Source: Edolisoma coerulescens
Lineage: Eukaryota; Chordata; Aves; Passeriformes; Campephagidae
Assembly: GCA_013397115.1 (NCBI GenBank)
Contig: VWZW01002462.1
Coordinates: forward strand, 1 to 64,000
DNA length: 64,000 nt
Reading direction: 5' to 3'
Each line of letters opens with the position of its first letter. Positions within the stretch are counted from its first letter, which is position 1. Below the pieces are notes generated by a model, which saw only the letters and a program-made list of their open reading frames with translations, was not told the DNA's origin and made no database searches. Below, piece after piece: positions 60,401 to 64,000 of this stretch. Made by a program: the position numbers and the translations under genes.

Positions 60401-63400
60401 TAACCAGAGAGATACCCTCTTACTTAAACTAAATGTGATTGACAGTAGAGGTGAGATTAATCCTATTTTTTATCACCCATTTATATATAAGAAGAAGCCA
60501 TAATTATATAATTATTAAATATGGTTTTAAAATGTCTGATTTAGGAAACAGCTCACAATGTTTTTGCAGTAAAACACAAACAAACATATTTTTGGAAAAA
60601 GTATGATCATTATTGAAATTAAAAGCATCTTAGCAATAAGTGACTAACAGCCTTTTTCTGTTTATACTGAAGAGCAGTGACAGATGCTCTGACATATATT
60701 CAATCTGTTTCAGTAGACCATCACAAGAAAAAAATGAATTTCTTTTCCAAATTAAAAAAAAAGACAGAAAAATCCCTTTTCCGCAGACCTTCAAATATTT
60801 CAAGCCACATTTTCACTTAAAAACTTATTTTTTCTTCTACTGCCTTGTTTTAATGCTGAACTGTTCTATAATACAGCAGAGTGTAAACATCTGCTCACAT
60901 TTTGGAAAAGAGCATATTTTAACCAGCACACAAAGAAAGAATTCAAATGCTGTTTCTTGAGCAACAGCTTTAAAACAGTGTGTAAAAATAGATAGATTTT
61001 TGCTTCCATGTCCTCTACTTGCACAGATAGCAATCAAGTCTCTCAAGAAAAACCCAAGGACACTGTCCTTGGCAGGGCACTAACATTCAGAGACTACATA
61101 GCAGAGATGTCTGGGAAAATACGAACTGGGTAATGTACAACTGTCCCTAGATGTGTCATTACTGCCTTTTTCTTTTGTCATAATGGCAACAAATCAGTAA
61201 ATTTTGCCAGCAAATCTCTCCAACCAGGTATCTCAGAGCAAAGTAAGAGTCTTGAAAATGTCTTTAATTCAGTTTGGTATGTCTTAAGATAATATTAAAA
61301 TAAAAGCTGATGTTGTTTTCTTCTAAAATGCTTTCTCAACTTTCAGAGGGCATTGCACTGCCCAGACAGGATAATAATGGTAGAGTGCTCTCAGGCTGTT
61401 AATAGATGTAATTCTGCTGTGGGAGAGCTCTCTTGCACTTTCTCTTCCTGCTTGGTAACATAAAGAACAGAGGGGTGATTGTCTATTCCTATTTTCCTCA
61501 TCTCAAAGATCTGTCTCTTTAGCCTGGCTGCTGGGTTTTATGTTTGGAGTCCAGAGCAGATGTACCCTTCTCTGAAGCACTAGTTATTTTACACATCCAG
61601 AGAGTGGATTCTAGATTTGTTGCACTACTAAATTTGATATTCTAAAGTTTGTAAGTTTTAATTGCATAAAATCTTACAACAGGATAGTGTTACACATTTT
61701 ATTGGGTCTGTTTCTTATATATAACCAGTGTAAGTGATTTTCAAAATCATATTAATTTGCCATATTAAGTAAAGTGTGAATAGGAAAATCATGAACAGTT
61801 CTTTTTTAAGGGAAAAATAACTAGTTTGAAAACATTGCTATTTCAGTAAGAGAGTTTGTACATCTGTCTAATATATATGGAAATGTAAAAATATTCCTTT
61901 TACTGTTGTAAAATTCCCTATGTTTATTTGAATATTACAGAAAAGGGACTTAGTAAGAACAGTGAAATTGCCATTAAAAAGAAAATATAATATGCTCTTC
62001 AGGAAAACAACCCAATCAGTAAGTATCTAAATGTATTTAGTTGGGCAAATAAAATGATTGCTATGGATTGAAGGATGTGTAAGCATACACACTTAGATAG
62101 GTGTATCAAATGTTATTTATTGTACCCAGAATAAGATTTCAGTGCTTTTTGCCGTAAAGGCAATAATGAAGATTTCAAGTTAAGTTGAATTCTGTAACAA
62201 GAATAATAAAAAACCCCAATAATGATCTTTACTAAATTGCCTTCGGCTCTCTAGTGTGATTCCATTTGCCATTGAAACACACGGTCTAAAGTGAACATAA
62301 TGAACATGTTTAGAGAATGAAGAGTTTCAGTTATTCTTTCATATAGATGTATTCAGTGAGATGCTCATTAATCCATGTATTGCTGTGGTCTAATTAGATA
62401 AGGTAAGATAAACCAAGGAAAAGAAACCAGAAGGAAGATATCAGAGAAAACAAGGATAAACCCACAAAACATCTTCTCTACATAAGCTAGTAATTCCAGA
62501 TTTCTGGGCAGTCAGCAATTAATATTATTTCTAATGTTTCAACGAGGCGCACTCCTTAGGAAAAAAAGCATATGACAATTTTGTATCTATTGTTTGCTTC
62601 TTTTATAGTTCATGCATCTAGAAAAAAATAAAAATAAAAAATTCAACCCCAGAACACTTTTCCTTGCTGATACTGTGTTTTTTTAGCGAAACAGCCACAA
62701 AAGAGCAGAGAGATTTCAGATTTTACTGAGGGGAGCTGCGTGCCTGACTAGAAAAATTATGTTGACATTAAAAAAAAAAAGTCAGATTTCAATTGATACA
62801 AGTTGATAAAGGTTTGTTGAAAGAAAGGACATAGATCAGCATACCTTAGCTGAATATCTGGTCTACACCTTTGAAAGAAACAAGATTATTAATCAGCTGC
62901 TTTGTGTCATGGACTGAGCCTGTGAAAAGACACCATCATTTTCCTTTTCACTGCTGACATTAGATGTCACAGAGGAGCCTATACCATTCTTAATTAGGAC
63001 TTCGTATTTTTTAATAAGCTTACTAGAGAGTTGCTGAATTTTGCTGGCTTGTCTGTAGACCTGTTATCATACACTCAAGAGACAGAAATAAAATCCACAA
63101 TTTTCAGTGGAATTTTAGTTTGAGTAAACTGCATGATTGGACCTCAGAGCATGGTTAAGATCAGTATTCCACTTTGCTAGTGCAAAAGCAAGAAGTTGGT
63201 ATCAAAAATTAACTTATTTACTTTTGGAGGTTTGATTTGATTCAAGTGTTGCTGAGGTTGCATGAAAGATTCTTAATGACTTTAATATATTTTGGATGAA
63301 GATTCACATGTGAGAATAGAGTAGATATACAATATTGAGATTTCCATGGTGCACTGGTGCTCTGGTGATTTTAAATCTCAGATTTTATAACTGGCGATAT

Positions 63401-64000
63401 GGTGCAGCACTTTATCTGCTGTGACAGTTTTCTAGGACAGGGCTACGCCAAGTGTATGCCTGTTCACAGTCTGGCAGGATGCAGCGTAAGAACAGAGAGG
63501 CCCTCAATGTTGCAAAGGAGAAGTTTTATGAGGGAAATGAAAGAGCAGATGGTGTTAATTATTTGTATTTGAAAATAAAATTACTTTTAGCTTAGTCTCT
63601 GGCTGTCAGACTTCACTCTTTTTAACAGTGCCTTCAAACAGTCACATTTATGAAAGAAAGAAGACTAGGTTTTTGTGTTATACTTCCTGCTTCTTGTGAA
63701 GATGTTTGCATCCTGAAACACTTTTCCACTGTTCAGACTTTTGAGAGGTGAGGTGGATAACATTGCCACATCCAAAACCACCTAGGCATGCATGAGCTGT
63801 GTGACTGAAAGGTTTGTACCTGTGCTGATGCCACATTACACATGACTCGGGTGACCTAGCTCACAACTGGCCATTCTGATGTAGTGTTGGTGGTACGTGA
63901 GGTTAACAAGATTTCAGACGATCACCAGAAATTCTATAGTACAGGAATGAGACTCATTGTATGATAGAAGAAATTCCTCAAAACCTCTCACAGGAAGATA
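57436..64000. other. AT-rich non-coding stretch to window end
   Basis: No transposon, RNA gene or exon was recognised in 6.5 kb. A-runs occur at about 60751-60760 and 62770-62780. The part at about 61340-61560 is varied and slightly richer in GC. Open frames reach 106 codons (60640-60960) without coding character. Confidence 0.4.

Noticed and set aside
1..64000. CRISPR arrays, bacterial operons, tRNA and snRNA genes
   Set aside because: No regularly spaced identical repeats, no Shine-Dalgarno-linked frames, and no tRNA B-box (GGTTCGAATCC-like) or U6-type sequence was seen; the repeat content is that of a vertebrate.

Overview
The window reads as non-coding nuclear DNA of a sauropsid, most probably a bird. 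The evidence is the repeat content. Many fragments of CR1 LINE retrotransposons lie on both strands, several ending in the typical CR1 tail (variants of ATTCTATGAT and GATTCTGTGAT). There is one compact retroviral-type solo LTR and a second block that looks retroelement-derived. Between these the DNA is AT-rich, with short purine or pyrimidine tracts and small microsatellites. No tRNA, rRNA, snRNA, CRISPR array or bacterial-type operon was recognised. No open reading frame has the length and internal structure of a real gene. The window therefore looks like a large intron or a gene desert, and I cannot name the host gene.

Layout. 1-725: old CR1 copy, plus strand. 726-10414: AT-rich DNA without recognisable elements. 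10415-10490: CR1 scrap. 16.4 kb: CR1 tail stub fused to an AT-rich tandem repeat. 18.5-21.6 kb: a CR1-dense zone with four copies in both orientations; one minus-strand copy has been split by a second, very short CR1 insertion. 24.5 kb: an exon-like open frame of uncertain meaning on the minus strand. 28.6-29.9 kb: two CR1 relics, then an unusual direct/inverted/direct repeat cluster. 30160-30727: solo LTR in minus orientation with TATA, three CCAAT boxes, GC boxes and a poly(A) signal. 31.2 kb: a small GC-rich Gly/Pro-coding islet. 31.4-33 kb: low-repeat DNA with a cluster of TCF/LEF-like sites. 34.7 kb and 56.8 kb: two copies of the same dispersed repeat, detected by comparing them with each other. 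35.1 kb: an ancient CR1 relic. 44.0 kb: a short assembly gap of 8 N inside homopolymeric DNA, followed by the best-preserved CR1 of the window. 48.6-49.9 kb: a GC-shifted LTR-like block. 50.5-51.0 kb: a possible decayed coding relic. 53.9-57.4 kb: three more CR1 fragments. 57.4-64 kb: AT-rich DNA with nothing recognised.

No genes work together here. The biology is a layered record of retrotransposition: ancient CR1, then younger CR1, then LTR elements. A few segments could be regulatory or exonic, and cross-species alignment would decide that. I found no convincing new biological system; the most useful leads are the 48.6-49.9 kb block, the solo LTR, the 24.5 kb exon-like frame and the site cluster at 32.2-32.6 kb.
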